From: CAIKXD01 sp035439485 | GTDB lineage: Bacteria > Bacteroidota > Bacteroidia > UBA4408 | Length of the DNA stretch: 64,000 bases | Assembly: GCA_035439485.1 (NCBI GenBank) | Contig: DAORKI010000002.1 | Coordinates: 62,001 to 126,000 of the forward strand | Direction: 5' to 3' | Shown: one piece after another, positions 17,902 through 27,304 of the stretch | Position numbering within the stretch: position 1 is the first letter of the stretch | Layout: the number at the start of each line of letters is the position of its first letter | Made by a program: the position numbers and the translations under genes | Notes under the pieces: model-generated | Database searches by the model: none | The model's input: only the letters and a program-made list of their open reading frames with translations | What the model was told of the DNA's origin: nothing

Positions 17902-19560
17902 TTAACAGTTATAATTTGCTACTATAGGCATACGTCTACCCATTCCAAAAGCCTTGGGAGAGACTCTTATTACAGGAGCGGCTTGCTTACGTTTATATTC
18001 ATTTTTGTTAACCATATTAACCACTCTTTTTACTAATTCAATATCAAATCCAAGTTGAAAAATTTCTTGTACAGATTTTTTATTTTCTATATACTGATAA
18101 AGGATTTTATCAAGTATATCGTATTCTGGAAGGGAGTCCGAATCTTTTTGGTTTGGTCGTAATTCAGCAGAAGGAGGTTTTACAATGGTATTGATAGGAA
18201 TTATTTCTTCCTTTAAATTAATAAAGTTACATAATTCATAAACTTCTGTTTTATATACATCGCCAATTACGGCAAGACCTCCACACATATCACCATAAAG
18301 TGTACCGTATCCAACTGCCATTTCACTTTTGTTACTGGTATTAAGTAAAATGTACCCAAATTTGTTGCTCATAGCCATTAAAATTACACCTCTCAATCTG
18401 GCTTGAATATTTTCCTCTGCCAAACTAAATGGTGTTCCATTAAAACTAGGCTCCAAGGTTTTTAAAATTGACTGAAAATTATCTTCTATAGGAATAATTT
18501 GGTGTTTGCAACCCAAATTATCAACCAATTTTAGTGCATCATTGATGCTGTGGTCGCTACTGAAAGCTGATGGTAATAATACCGCCATTACATTATCCTT
18601 GCCTAATGCCTTTACCGCTAAAACCAAGGTTAATGCAGAATCGATGCCACCGCTTAAGCCTAAAATAGCTTTTTTAAAATTTTGTTTGCTAAAATAATCT
18701 CCAATACCACAAACCAAGGCATCAATTATTAACTCGTTTTTCGAAATTAGCTCAATTTGGTTTTCAATTACACGTGAATTATCTTCAAAATTAACAATTT
18801 GAAAATTCTCATTAAAAAATGGCGCTTTAGCTATAAGTTCGCCTCTGGCATTTAATCCACATGAACCACCATCAAAAACCAATTCTGTTTGTGCTCCACA
18901 ATGATTTACATACAAAAGAGGTAATTGGTATTTAAGCACATTTCGTTGAAGTACTTTCCACCGCGTTTGATTTTGAATATAACTGAAAGGAGAAGCTGCA
19001 ATATTTACCATTAAATCAGGATTAAATTTCATTAATTCCTTCATTGGACTTATGGTGTACATTTTTGAATGATTCAGTGGGGTAAAAGTTTCATCCTGTT
19101 CATCCCATAAATCTTCGCAAATGGTAAGGGCTATTTTTTTTCCTTTATACTCAATTATTTCAAAACTTTTATTTGGCTCAAAGTATCGATATTCATCAAA
19201 AATATCGTAGTTTGGTAATAATGATTTTTTAATAACTTTTTCGACTTTCTTATTTGCTAAAAAATAAGCAGCATTAAATAATTTTTTACCTGTTTCAGAG
19301 TTGTTTAACGCTGGCGCACCAACAATTGCAGCTATTCCATCACAATTATTTGCAATATTTTCGATAGCGCCCATGCACTCTTGAATGAATTGATTCGACT
19401 CTAAAAAATCAAGTGGCGGATACCCGCAAAGTGACAGTTCTGGAAATACAATTAAATCAGCCCCTTGAATTTTAGCATGATTAATTTGTTCAATAATTTT
19501 ACTTGAATTAGCATCAAAATTTCCAATATGAAAATTCAACTGTGCCCAAGCTATTTTCAT
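17902..19560 (-). CDS. nadE: glutamine-dependent NAD+ synthetase
   Basis: A 552-residue two-domain enzyme for the last step of NAD synthesis (deamido-NAD + Gln + ATP to NAD). The N-terminal nitrilase-like glutaminase has the Glu in FPELSLCGYPPLDFLE, Lys in KKSLLPNYDIFDEYRYF and Cys in TICEDLWDE. The C-terminal synthetase has the PP-loop LGLSGGIDSALTL near residue 300 and NTSNKSEMAVGYGTLYGDM. Length is normal for the long form. The neighbourhood nadE - barrel gene - gldB - gldC is the classic arrangement in gliding Bacteroidota. Confidence 0.97.
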   Translation of the reverse strand: MKIAWAQLNFHIGNFDANSSKIIEQINHAKIQGADLIVFPELSLCGYPPLDFLESNQFIQECMGAIENIANNCDGIAAIVGAPALNNSETGKKLFNAAYFLANKKVEKVIKKSLLPNYDIFDEYRYFEPNKSFEIIEYKGKKIALTICEDLWDEQDETFTPLNHSKMYTISPMKELMKFNPDLMVNIAASPFSYIQNQTRWKVLQRNVLKYQLPLLYVNHCGAQTELVFDGGSCGLNARGELIAKAPFFNENFQIVNFEDNSRVIENQIELISKNELIIDALVCGIGDYFSKQNFKKAILGLSGGIDSALTLVLAVKALGKDNVMAVLLPSAFSSDHSINDALKLVDNLGCKHQIIPIEDNFQSILKTLEPSFNGTPFSLAEENIQARLRGVILMAMSNKFGYILLNTSNKSEMAVGYGTLYGDMCGGLAVIGDVYKTEVYELCNFINLKEEIIPINTIVKPPSAELRPNQKDSDSLPEYDILDKILYQYIENKKSVQEIFQLGFDIELVKRVVNMVNKNEYKRKQAAPVIRVSPKAFGMGRRMPIVANYNC

Positions 19561-19610
19561 AATATTATGAGATCACACATTTCATACTAAACAAACTTTT
19601 TCGGTAATTT

Positions 19611-20399
19611 TTAAAATAAAATTCCAATATTAATTTGAAAGAAATTTGATTTGGCGTTTTGACTAAAAGCTTCATTTTTAGCAATAGAGCGTAAGGTTCT
19701 TGATTCCTTTTTTAACACATTAGTAAATCCATTTTGAAAATTTAAGCTAGCGAAAAGGGATGTAGTACCAGCAATTCTGTATTCAGCTCCAGCACCAACA
19801 TTTAAACCAGCTTTAAAAAAGTTCATGTCTTTTGTGACAATTAAATCCGGTATTTCATAATCTGTAGTTACTTTAAATACACTGTCTTCTTGTGTTACCA
19901 AAGTTCCAATATCATTGGCCTTTACTTTACCTCTGATGGAAAGATTGAATCCAAACATTCCAAAATAGGTAAATCCACCAACTTCAGGAGTTTTCATTTT
20001 TAAGAGTATTGGTAAATCAACATAGGTGATTTTATATGTTCTTCTTGAGATATAAAATAAATCAATAGTACCAGCAGCAGGTGCAGTGAATTCAGAAGGG
20101 TCATAATAAACAGAGTCGGCAGTATTTACAAAATTTAACCGGCCTCCTGTATAATTGACTTCTAAACCTGTACACAAACTTGCAACAGAGGTTAATTTAA
20201 ATTCAGTGGTAAGTCCATAAGCAAATTTCATTGAAACGCCATCACTATCTAACCTTTTTTTATCATCAGAACGCATCCAGGCAATAGAAGGCGCCATTTT
20301 TAATCCAAACCTAAATTTAGAATCAGCAGGGGTATCTTGAGCATTTAATTTTCCAATAATCATTGAAAAACAAATAGTAATAAAGAAAAGCTTTTTCAT
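19611..20399 (-). CDS. PorT-like outer-membrane beta-barrel protein
   Basis: A 262-residue protein with a signal peptide (LFFITICFSMIIGKLNAQ). The mature part is an eight-strand-like barrel: FRFGLKMAPSIAWM, YGLTTEFKL, GLEVNYTGGRL, YVDLPILLKMKTPEVGGFTYFGMFG, LNVGAGAEYRI, FASLNFQNGF, ending FFQINIGILF with terminal Phe. The 'YVDLPILLKMKT' pattern is typical of the PorT family, one member of which belongs to the T9SS. This copy is shorter in conserved residues than true PorT, so the exact role is uncertain. Confidence 0.75.
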   Translation of the reverse strand: MKKLFFITICFSMIIGKLNAQDTPADSKFRFGLKMAPSIAWMRSDDKKRLDSDGVSMKFAYGLTTEFKLTSVASLCTGLEVNYTGGRLNFVNTADSVYYDPSEFTAPAAGTIDLFYISRRTYKITYVDLPILLKMKTPEVGGFTYFGMFGFNLSIRGKVKANDIGTLVTQEDSVFKVTTDYEIPDLIVTKDMNFFKAGLNVGAGAEYRIAGTTSLFASLNFQNGFTNVLKKESRTLRSIAKNEAFSQNAKSNFFQINIGILF

Positions 20400-20445
20400 A
20401 CTTTTACGCGTTTTTTATGTAGTACAATATTAAGGATATTTTTTA

Positions 20446-21468
20446 ATGAAGCGGTATATAAAGTATTTTTTATTGTTAACAGTGCTTTGTTATTTTTCGT
20501 GTGAACAAAAAACAACACACAAAGTACCTGAAACGGTTTTGGAAAAAGCTTTTGAACTGAAAATAAATCGCTTTGACCATGATTTGTTTTCTTTGAAAAA
20601 AGATACCATTACAAAAATAAAATTGGCAAATTTTTACACTCGGTATCCCGATTTTTTTAATTTGTTTACAAAACAAATACTAAACATTGGTGACTCAACA
20701 AATCCTCAAATGCCCATATTATTGAAGGGTTTTTTACTCGATCAATACATTAATGAAATGTATGAAACCACCCAATCACAATTCAAAAACTTAGATTCCT
20801 ATAATAAGGAGTTAACTGAAGCTTTTAAGGCTTTTCATTATTTTTTTCCTCAATCTCTAATTCCTGAAATAACTTATTTTGTATCGGGTTATAACTATGC
20901 CAATGTGACCACTACTTCAACTTTAGGAATTGGATTAGAAATGTATTTAGGACCAAATTATACACCCTATACTTTGCTGGAAATTCCGACCTACAAACAA
21001 AAATTAATGAGAAAAGAATATATTGTGTCTGATGCTCTGCAAGCTTGGATTTCGACTGAACTAGAAAAGGATGATGATTATAAACTGTTATTGAATCAGA
21101 TGCTTTTTAAAGGAAAAGTGATATACACCCTAGAGCAAATGTTGCCTGAATTAAATGATACCCTTAAGTTTGGCTATAGCGCTAATCAACTGCAATGGTG
21201 TCAAAATAATGAAGCAAAAATTTGGTCACATTTTATTGAAAAAAAATTATTGTTTGCTACTTTAAGAGGAGATACCTATAAATATATTAATGAAGGTCCT
21301 TTTACAGCAGGATTTCCAAGAGAATCGCCAGGAAAAATTGGTGTTTGGTTAGGCTATCAAATTATTAAAAAATATGCCGAACAATACCCAAAATTAAGCC
21401 TCAAACAACTTTTTGAAAACCACAATGCACAACAAATATTAACTCTGTCAAAATACAAACCAAAATAA
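20446..21468 (+). CDS. gldB: gliding motility lipoprotein GldB
   Basis: A 340-residue lipoprotein (lipobox VLCYFSC, Cys near 19). The segments INRFDHDLFSLKK, FYTRYPDFFNLFTKQIL, YFVSGYNYA, GIGLEMYLGPNY and FTAGFPRESPGKIGVWLGYQIIKKY are all characteristic of GldB, a protein needed for gliding in Flavobacterium johnsoniae. gldC follows 4 bases later, and nadE lies on the other side. GldB presence indicates inherited gliding genes, though motility itself cannot be concluded. Confidence 0.93.
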   Translation: MKRYIKYFLLLTVLCYFSCEQKTTHKVPETVLEKAFELKINRFDHDLFSLKKDTITKIKLANFYTRYPDFFNLFTKQILNIGDSTNPQMPILLKGFLLDQYINEMYETTQSQFKNLDSYNKELTEAFKAFHYFFPQSLIPEITYFVSGYNYANVTTTSTLGIGLEMYLGPNYTPYTLLEIPTYKQKLMRKEYIVSDALQAWISTELEKDDDYKLLLNQMLFKGKVIYTLEQMLPELNDTLKFGYSANQLQWCQNNEAKIWSHFIEKKLLFATLRGDTYKYINEGPFTAGFPRESPGKIGVWLGYQIIKKYAEQYPKLSLKQLFENHNAQQILTLSKYKPK

Positions 21469-21472
21469 ATAC

Positions 21473-21817
21473 ATGAAAAATTCATCAATAAATATTAATG
21501 TAGTTACTGATATTAATCACCTTACCGAGCATATTACATGGGAAGCCACAGACTCAGGCATGGATGGTGAAAACGATTCAAAGGGCATGCTTTTGGCTTT
21601 TTGGGATGCTCAGCAACAAAACACTTTAAAAATAGATTTGTGGACAAAAGATATGATGGTAGAAGAGATGAAACTTTTTATTTATCAAACCATGCTCAGC
21701 ATGTCGGCCACGCTTGAAAGAGCCACTGGTGACAGCTCTTCAGCAGCTGATATTAGAGAGTTTTGCAAACATTTGGCACAAAAAATGGAAATTGAAACTA
21801 CGCCACCTAAAAGTTAA
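21473..21817 (+). CDS. gldC: gliding motility protein GldC
   Basis: A 114-residue cytoplasmic protein. MLLAFWDAQQQNTLKIDLWTKDMMVEEMKLF followed by FCKHLAQKM (in shortened form LLAFWD, IDLWTKDM, EEMKLF) matches GldC throughout. It is translated from 4 bases after gldB and overlaps the end of the converging dehydrogenase gene by 4 bases. GldC aids gliding in Flavobacterium; its biochemical role is unknown. Confidence 0.93.
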   Translation: MKNSSININVVTDINHLTEHITWEATDSGMDGENDSKGMLLAFWDAQQQNTLKIDLWTKDMMVEEMKLFIYQTMLSMSATLERATGDSSSAADIREFCKHLAQKMEIETTPPKS

Positions 21818-22788
21818 TAATTGGCTATGTTGTAACAATTTAAAATTTCATTTGCCAAAACCTTAGCCAACTTAACATTTGATTGTTGCGACCAACCAGC
21901 AATATGTGGTGTTAGCACCACTTTTGGTGAGTTAAACAATTCAGAAATTGTAGCGTTTTGATGTGAAGCATTGATATGTTCAAATGACGTATCCTCATAT
22001 TCTAAAACATCAAGACACATGCCCAATATCTTATTTTGTTTCATCATTTGTAAAGCATCACTTGTATTAAGAATTTTTCCTCGTGCAGTGTTAATTAAAT
22101 AAATAGGTTTATGAAACAATTTCAACCAATGGGAGTTAACCATGCCATTGGTTTCAGGGGTAAGTGGTGTATGTAATGATATAATATCTGCTTCCTGATA
22201 TATTTGCTCTAAAGAACTTTCTTTGAGCCAATCCGATTCTTTTAGATAATTATTTTTGTACTTATCATAAACTAATACCTTCACATTAAAGCCTTGTAAT
22301 CTTTTAGCAAAAGCACTTCCCATATTACCATAACCAATAATTCCAATTGTTTTACCAGCTAATTCCTCGCCTCTATTAGGTTCTCGTAACCATTGATAGT
22401 TCCTTACTTCCAAATCGGCAGTATTTATTTTGTTAAATAAACATAGTAACATCCCTAATGCATGTTCAGCCACTGCGTCTTTATTGCCTTCTGCAGCATG
22501 CAAACAAGCAATGCCTTTGCTTTGTGCATAGGACACATCAATATTCTCCATTCCAGCACCAAATCGTGCAATAAATTTTAGCTGAGCTGCTGCATCTATA
22601 ATTTGTTGATCCATAGTAATTCTACTTCTTATGATAATTCCATTATAATTCATTATCTCACTTATGATTTTGCTTTTATCCCATTGATAAGCCGTGGTAA
22701 TATCAAAATTGTTCGCTGAGAGTATTTCTAGCAGCAAAGGGTGAACTGTATCAATCGCGATAATTTTTACATTATTCATTTCAAGCAT
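21814..22788 (-). CDS. D-2-hydroxyacid dehydrogenase (phosphoglycerate dehydrogenase-like)
   Basis: A 324-residue NAD-dependent oxidoreductase. The nucleotide motif GIIGYGNMG is near residue 150, and the catalytic Arg (INTARGK), Glu (DVLEYED) and His (LTPHIAGW) are in place. It resembles SerA-like enzymes but lacks the C-terminal ACT domain of many serine-pathway enzymes. Alternative ATGs at 22788 and 22779 are close; the second (MNNVKIIAID) looks more natural. The gene overlaps or abuts the end of folA. Confidence 0.88.
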   Translation of the reverse strand: MLEMNNVKIIAIDTVHPLLLEILSANNFDITTAYQWDKSKIISEIMNYNGIIIRSRITMDQQIIDAAAQLKFIARFGAGMENIDVSYAQSKGIACLHAAEGNKDAVAEHALGMLLCLFNKINTADLEVRNYQWLREPNRGEELAGKTIGIIGYGNMGSAFAKRLQGFNVKVLVYDKYKNNYLKESDWLKESSLEQIYQEADIISLHTPLTPETNGMVNSHWLKLFHKPIYLINTARGKILNTSDALQMMKQNKILGMCLDVLEYEDTSFEHINASHQNATISELFNSPKVVLTPHIAGWSQQSNVKLAKVLANEILNCYNIANY

Positions 22789-23266
22789 TTTTTTCGTAAA
22801 TTACAAATGAGTAATCGAATTTATTTTTATCGTCCTTGAGATGATTTTCTCTTGAAATTTCTTTCCAAACTTTTGAATCAATAACTGGGAAATAAGTATC
22901 AGCTGGGCATTGATGATGAACATGCGTGATATAGAGTTTATGTGCCAGAGGTAAACATTGCTTGTAAATAGATTCTCCTCCTAAAATAAAAACTTCTTCT
23001 TCATTAACTTGTTGAAATGCTTCATTTAAACTTGATACTATGACACATCCAGGCGCATCAAAATTGAGTTTGCTGCTGATGACAATATTTTTTCTTTTGG
23101 GCAAAGCTTTTCCAATACTTTCAAAAGTTTTTCTCCCCATAATTATAGTGCTGTTTAGTGTTGTTTTTTTAAAAAACTGTAAATCAGCTGGCAAATGCCA
23201 TAATAATTGGTTATTGAGTCCTATTGCGTTATTACTTGCTACTGCAGCTATTATTGATATTTTCAA
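22781..23266 (-). CDS. folA: dihydrofolate reductase
   Basis: A 161-residue enzyme that reduces dihydrofolate to tetrahydrofolate with NADPH. Typical features are IAAVASNNAIGLNNQLLWHLPADLQFFKK (shown here as AIGLNNQLLWHLPADL), IMGRKTFESIG, LPKRKNIV and FILGGESIY near residue 95. The length is standard. The next gene begins inside its last codons, suggesting co-transcription. No thyA gene is present in the window. Confidence 0.96.
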   Translation of the reverse strand: MKISIIAAVASNNAIGLNNQLLWHLPADLQFFKKTTLNSTIIMGRKTFESIGKALPKRKNIVISSKLNFDAPGCVIVSSLNEAFQQVNEEEVFILGGESIYKQCLPLAHKLYITHVHHQCPADTYFPVIDSKVWKEISRENHLKDDKNKFDYSFVIYEKNA

Positions 23267-23303
23267 TGTTAATTAATTTAAGGTTAAATTATATATAATT
23301 TAA

Positions 23304-24005
23304 TTATCGATAGTCAGCATTTCCAGTATATTCATCAAAACAACGGCTAACTTTGTAATACAAATCATAATCATTGGCATAGTTTACCATATCTTCTGAA
23401 AGCTTGCAAAACATGATAAAAGCACGTTCATCAAACTTTGACAAATCAATTTTTTTTGTTGCAAAAAAATAAGCCAATCTTCGCTCTGCTTTTTCAAAAA
23501 ACAATTCCTTTTTATAGATTTCAATTAACTTTTTTCTTTCTCTCCCTTCTTTGCTATATTCGTAATAAAGTGCACTAATTGGACTTGTAAGTGGGGGTGC
23601 AGGCACATTAATAAATCTTTCATAAAAGCTTTTTTGATTTTGTGTAAGCTCCTTGGGACTAATCATAACCGTGTTTAAATTATATGTTTTGGCAAATAAT
23701 ATAATTTTGTGATTTACCTTGTAGCTTTTTAATTCTAATAGTTCTTTAGTTTCAATTTTTCGAGCAATATAACCTATACTACTGATTAAAATGGTGTCAG
23801 AAAGATTAGCTTTAATATCAAAATAACCTTTATCGGATGACACTGTGCCTACGCCACTTTTTTTATTTACTATGTAAGCAAAAGGAATAGTGGTTACACT
23901 ATCTTTTTCGGTAATATAGCCTTTAATCATTACGCTTTGTCCATGAGAGGATTTTGAGCTAATGATATACATTAAAAAAATAAAATATAATTGGACTGAT
24001 TTCAA
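23304..24005 (-). CDS. exported protein with CarboxypepD_reg-like domain
   Basis: After a signal sequence (KSVQLYFIFLMYIISSKSSHGQ) the protein has the beta-sandwich pattern of CarboxypepD_reg-like domains: KGYITEKDSVTTIPFAYIV, GTVSSDKGYFDIKA, DTILISSIGYIARKI. A charged, helical C-terminal half of about 110 residues (YYEYSKEGRERKKLIEIYKKE onward, in part) has no known motif. I chose a TTG start (24005) because it gives a proper signal peptide. The open frame goes back to 24098, and a TTG there would add 31 residues. It may be a periplasmic regulator or anchor domain. Confidence 0.65.
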   Translation of the reverse strand: MKSVQLYFIFLMYIISSKSSHGQSVMIKGYITEKDSVTTIPFAYIVNKKSGVGTVSSDKGYFDIKANLSDTILISSIGYIARKIETKELLELKSYKVNHKIILFAKTYNLNTVMISPKELTQNQKSFYERFINVPAPPLTSPISALYYEYSKEGRERKKLIEIYKKELFFEKAERRLAYFFATKKIDLSKFDERAFIMFCKLSEDMVNYANDYDLYYKVSRCFDEYTGNADYR

Positions 24006-24114
24006 TAAATCAAATTTTAATTGCTGCAAGTTATAGTAAATGTTTTTAATGGAAATAAGTATTATATTATTTTTGCAATTAAATGCGGTAAAATTCAATT
24101 AAAATGCGATAATT

Positions 24115-24909
24115 ATGTGTGGACGATATGTTGTTGTACAAAAATGGGAAGAGCTTGAAAAGTCGTTTCATGCTTTACCCATCAATATTACTGAGCCTTA
24201 CATTGCGAATTACAATGTTGGTCCAGGAAGCTATGCACCTGTAGTTTTATTTGAAAATGGGTGTAATAAAATTGTCAATATGCAATTTGGATTGACCCCA
24301 TTTTGGGCAAAGAAAAAAATGTATTTATTTAATGCAAGAGCTGAAGGTGATGGCAATGAAAATGATGATACGAACTATACTGGAGGCAAAGGTATTATTG
24401 CTAAACCTGCATTCAGAAAACCAATAAGAGAGCAACGTTGTTTGGTTATTGCCAATGCGTTTATGGAAGGCCCGAAAAACGAAAAATTAAGCAAACCATT
24501 TTTGTGTTATTTAAGAAATAGAGAAAGTTTTTGTATGGCAGGGATATACGATACTCACAAGGATCAAACTAGTGGTGAAATAACACAATCTTTTGCTATT
24601 ATAACTACAGTTGCTAATGATTTGATGCAAAAAATTGGACATCATAGAAGTCCTGTGATACTTGGTCAAAATGATGAAATGAAGTGGTTAGAAAGTACCA
24701 ATTTAGCTGAAATTACTTCGATGCTGAAACCTTATTCAGCCTCATTAATGAATGCTTATCCTATAGATGCAGCTATAAAAAATCAAAAAAACAATGCACC
24801 AGAATTTTTAAAACCAATTGGTGATCCCTTGTTTAAGGAAACTGAACAAGTTATGGTTTCAGAAGAATACTATTGGAACAAGAATAAAAGAAGTTTAAGA
24901 AAAGAGTAA
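24115..24909 (+). CDS. SOS response-associated peptidase (SRAP/HMCES-YedK family)
   Basis: A 264-residue protein starting MCGRYVV, with Cys2 as the residue that forms a thiazolidine cross-link to abasic sites in single-stranded DNA. Further family features are YNVGPGSYAPVV, FGLTPFWAK, NARAE, RCLVIANAFMEG and GHHRSPVIL, which hold the conserved Asn, Arg, Glu and His. The 'AFMEG' segment replaces the usual 'GFYEW', but the active Glu is kept. The enzyme protects abasic sites from double-strand breaks. Monocistronic. Confidence 0.92.
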   Translation: MCGRYVVVQKWEELEKSFHALPINITEPYIANYNVGPGSYAPVVLFENGCNKIVNMQFGLTPFWAKKKMYLFNARAEGDGNENDDTNYTGGKGIIAKPAFRKPIREQRCLVIANAFMEGPKNEKLSKPFLCYLRNRESFCMAGIYDTHKDQTSGEITQSFAIITTVANDLMQKIGHHRSPVILGQNDEMKWLESTNLAEITSMLKPYSASLMNAYPIDAAIKNQKNNAPEFLKPIGDPLFKETEQVMVSEEYYWNKNKRSLRKE

Positions 24910-25329
24910 TTGATTATTTTGATATCATAAAACATAATACCGATAACAATTTCAGTTTAGTCCTATTGTGTCATAACCTAATTGTACTAATACCGATGAA
25001 TGATTTGTAAATTAATGACATAATTTATAAATTACATTGTTATAATTTCAAGTTGTATTGGCATTTTCCATTGCACATTTATTTTTTTACCATAAACTCA
25101 TGACTAATTTTTAATAAGTAAAAGTATTATTTGGACTAAAAAATAAATGCAATTAGTATAAATTATAGAAGCTTTGCGCGAAGGATTGAGCCATTGTTTG
25201 AGCTCTTTTTGTAAGGTTGCTGGTGCAGCTGACAAAAAAGCGAGTGGTGAAAGCCTGACCCTTTTTTAAAAGGGGCGCGCCCAAATCTTAACATAAATTA
25301 TTCGATATGTATTTTGGATCAACTGCGAG
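24910..25329. other. 420-base intergenic region with possible repeated and structured segments
   Basis: No gene is supported. At 24933-24944 there is a 12-base word (CATAATACCGAT) that recurs at 26956-26967. From about 25165 to 25285 the GC content rises to roughly half (background about one third), with a hairpin CCCTTTT/AAAAGGG at 25259-25274 and a 10-base perfect palindrome GGGCGCGCCC at 25273-25282. This could be a REP-like element or a remnant of a mobile unit. Confidence 0.45.
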
Positions 25330-25971
25330 CTATACTTTTTTTTCATCTTTCCATCGCCATAAATACATGCAAGCAATACTTTTATATGGCTCCCATTTTT
25401 TAGACTTTTTGAGCATTAATTCTTTCAAAATTTTACCTTCTTCATTAATGTTATAAAGCTTTTTCATGCTGTTTTGAATTCCTAAATCATCGATAGGAAT
25501 TATATTCAGTCTTTGAAGATTAAACATTAAAATCATTTCAGCTGTCCAACGTCCAACGCCTTTTATTTGACATAAATAACTGATAAGTTCATCATCATTC
25601 AAATGCTTTATATCATTATAATTTAAACTGTTTTGTAAGGCAAATGCAGCTATATTCTTTAAGTACCCAGCCTTTTGATTTGATATACCAGCTGTTCTCA
25701 AGAAATTATTATCGCATGACAAAAGTGATTGGTGACTTGGCATTGTGTGATTAAAGAGCGCTAAAAATCTTGTATGAATTGTTTTAGCTGCTGCTATGCT
25801 CAACTGTTGGCTAATGATAGCCTCTACTAAAGAAGCATACAAATTTTTGTTGAGTTTAACTTCTGGAAAAGGTATACTCTTTATTAATGTTTGAAGCTTT
25901 TTATCCTTTGCTAAATGTTTAATAATAATCTGTTTCTCAACACTGGTAAATGTAAGTTTCAAATTACTCAT
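25330..25971 (-). CDS. AlkA-type DNA-3-methyladenine glycosylase (HhH-GPD)
   Basis: A 213-residue DNA glycosylase. The helix-hairpin-helix LCQIKGVGRWTAEMILMF is followed by the catalytic loop PIDDLGIQ, in which the second Asp matches the AlkA nucleophile-activating Asp. There is no Fe-S cluster motif, consistent with the alkylation-repair branch. It removes alkylated bases such as 3-methyladenine. The start overlaps the end of the rhomboid gene by 8 bases, so the pair is one transcript. Confidence 0.9.
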   Translation of the reverse strand: MSNLKLTFTSVEKQIIIKHLAKDKKLQTLIKSIPFPEVKLNKNLYASLVEAIISQQLSIAAAKTIHTRFLALFNHTMPSHQSLLSCDNNFLRTAGISNQKAGYLKNIAAFALQNSLNYNDIKHLNDDELISYLCQIKGVGRWTAEMILMFNLQRLNIIPIDDLGIQNSMKKLYNINEEGKILKELMLKKSKKWEPYKSIACMYLWRWKDEKKV

Positions 25972-26869
25972 CCTTGCTCATTTTGAAAATAGTTTCTTGC
26001 TCTTCTTTAGTTAAACTGCCGTAACCTGATTTGGAAATTTTATCTAAAATAGCATCAATAATTTCTTGTTTGTTTTTTTCCTTAGGATAAGTGGTGTTTC
26101 TATTATAGTTACTTTGTTTGTAGCTCACCTTTAAATTACTTTTGTTTTTTTGGTTTAATCTAGAAAATAGCGAGAGTACTTTATCGAAAAATTTGTTTAT
26201 GGAGCTGGTAAAATCGTATCCTTTTTTGAGTCCAGATGCATAACCAATTCCCAACAAAGCTCCGCCAATATGGGCAATATGACCACCAGGATTATTTTGG
26301 TCGATACTTAATAAATCGAGTAAAAAAATAAAGAGTGCAATGTATTTTAATCGAACAGGTCCAATAAACATTAACACAACCTCATAGTTAGGTAAATAAC
26401 TTGCAATAGCAAAAAATATTGCCAAAACAGCAGCTGATGAACCAATGAGGTTTGCGTTTATACCAGCATCAGCAAACAAGGGAATTAAATTATACAGCAG
26501 CAAATATAACAAGCCACCAAAAATTCCACCTACCAGATATAATGGAAAAATGCGTTTGTTTCCTAAAAACTCAGTGAAAATTCGGCCACCAAAGTAAAGC
26601 ATAATCATATTTCCTAATAAATGAAATAAATCCTGATGCAAAAACATATATGAAAAAATTGACCATGGTTTTCTAAACCACCAGGCAATAGAAGAAGGAA
26701 ATGTAAAATAGTTTGAAAATTTAAGGATGCCATTTAGCTTAAATAAATTGTCAGTCAAACTTAATAATCCAAAAGCCACAAAAATTATGGTGTTGATAAT
26801 GATTAATCTTAGTACAAAATCACCTTTCTTTAAATTAAACTTTATGTCGTCAATTATGGAATTACTCAT
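25964..26869 (-). CDS. rhomboid-family intramembrane serine protease
   Basis: A 301-residue membrane protein. The family motifs are FLHQDLFHLLGNMI, FGGRIFTEFLGNKR, a serine motif LIGSSAAVLA (GxSx-A type) and the catalytic His helix HIAHIGGALLGI. Six to seven helices lie between residues 20 and 230, and a polar tail of about 70 residues follows. Rhomboids cleave membrane protein substrates inside the bilayer. The gene is translationally coupled to the glycosylase, an unusual partner. Confidence 0.92.
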   Translation of the reverse strand: MSNSIIDDIKFNLKKGDFVLRLIIINTIIFVAFGLLSLTDNLFKLNGILKFSNYFTFPSSIAWWFRKPWSIFSYMFLHQDLFHLLGNMIMLYFGGRIFTEFLGNKRIFPLYLVGGIFGGLLYLLLYNLIPLFADAGINANLIGSSAAVLAIFFAIASYLPNYEVVLMFIGPVRLKYIALFIFLLDLLSIDQNNPGGHIAHIGGALLGIGYASGLKKGYDFTSSINKFFDKVLSLFSRLNQKNKSNLKVSYKQSNYNRNTTYPKEKNKQEIIDAILDKISKSGYGSLTKEEQETIFKMSKDE

Positions 26870-26904
26870 TTTAAATAAAATAAATTGTGTTGTAAATATT
26901 CATA

Positions 26905-26912
26905 CAAAAATA
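26905..26912 (-). promoter_or_regulatory. rhomboid promoter -7 box
   Basis: The minus strand reads TATTTTTG (TAnnTTTG) 36 bases upstream of the rhomboid start. A TTTG at 26931-26928 is a possible -33 element, with a short 15-base spacer. Confidence 0.45.
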
Positions 26913-27304
26913 TTGATAAAAACAGGGCAAAAAATATGTTTAATTTTTTTTAACCCATAATACCGATGCGAAATAAGTAATAGCCCAAATTTGCTTCACT
27001 AAATTTGTGCTAAACTTCTTTTCTATCGGCATTTACCACTGTATGAATTATAAATTATTGGTATAATATATAATTCACATTGGTATAACAGCTTATTTTA
27101 TAATACAATTTATCTCATTTTTTTATATATTTTAATTTGTTAATAAAGCACTCGTTTTAATGTATTGAAACCATAGAAACAATTGAGTATAAAGGCAACA
27201 TGAACGGTAAAGCGTTCCATGGTATTTATCTTAATTCAATTTTATCATAAACAACAATTGCTTTGGTAACATATAAAATTTCAAAGCTTTATATAAATTT
27301 GTAA
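26913..27304. other. intergenic region without a supported gene
   Basis: About 390 AT-rich bases. A segment from 26956 to about 27095 begins with ATACCGATGCGAA and ends with the related inverted word TTCACATTGGTAT (27074-27095 area). This looks like imperfect terminal inverted repeats of a small element of about 140 bases. The rest shows nothing I can support. Confidence 0.35.

Noticed and set aside
25168..25266. A plus-strand frame reading through the GC-rich island
   Set aside because: It has no start codon and stops inside the hairpin; the signal is better explained as a structured or repeated DNA element than as a gene.
27140..27220. A 26-residue minus-strand frame starting MERFTVHVAFILN
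   Set aside because: It looked like a transposase remnant, but it is too short and matches no motif I can name.
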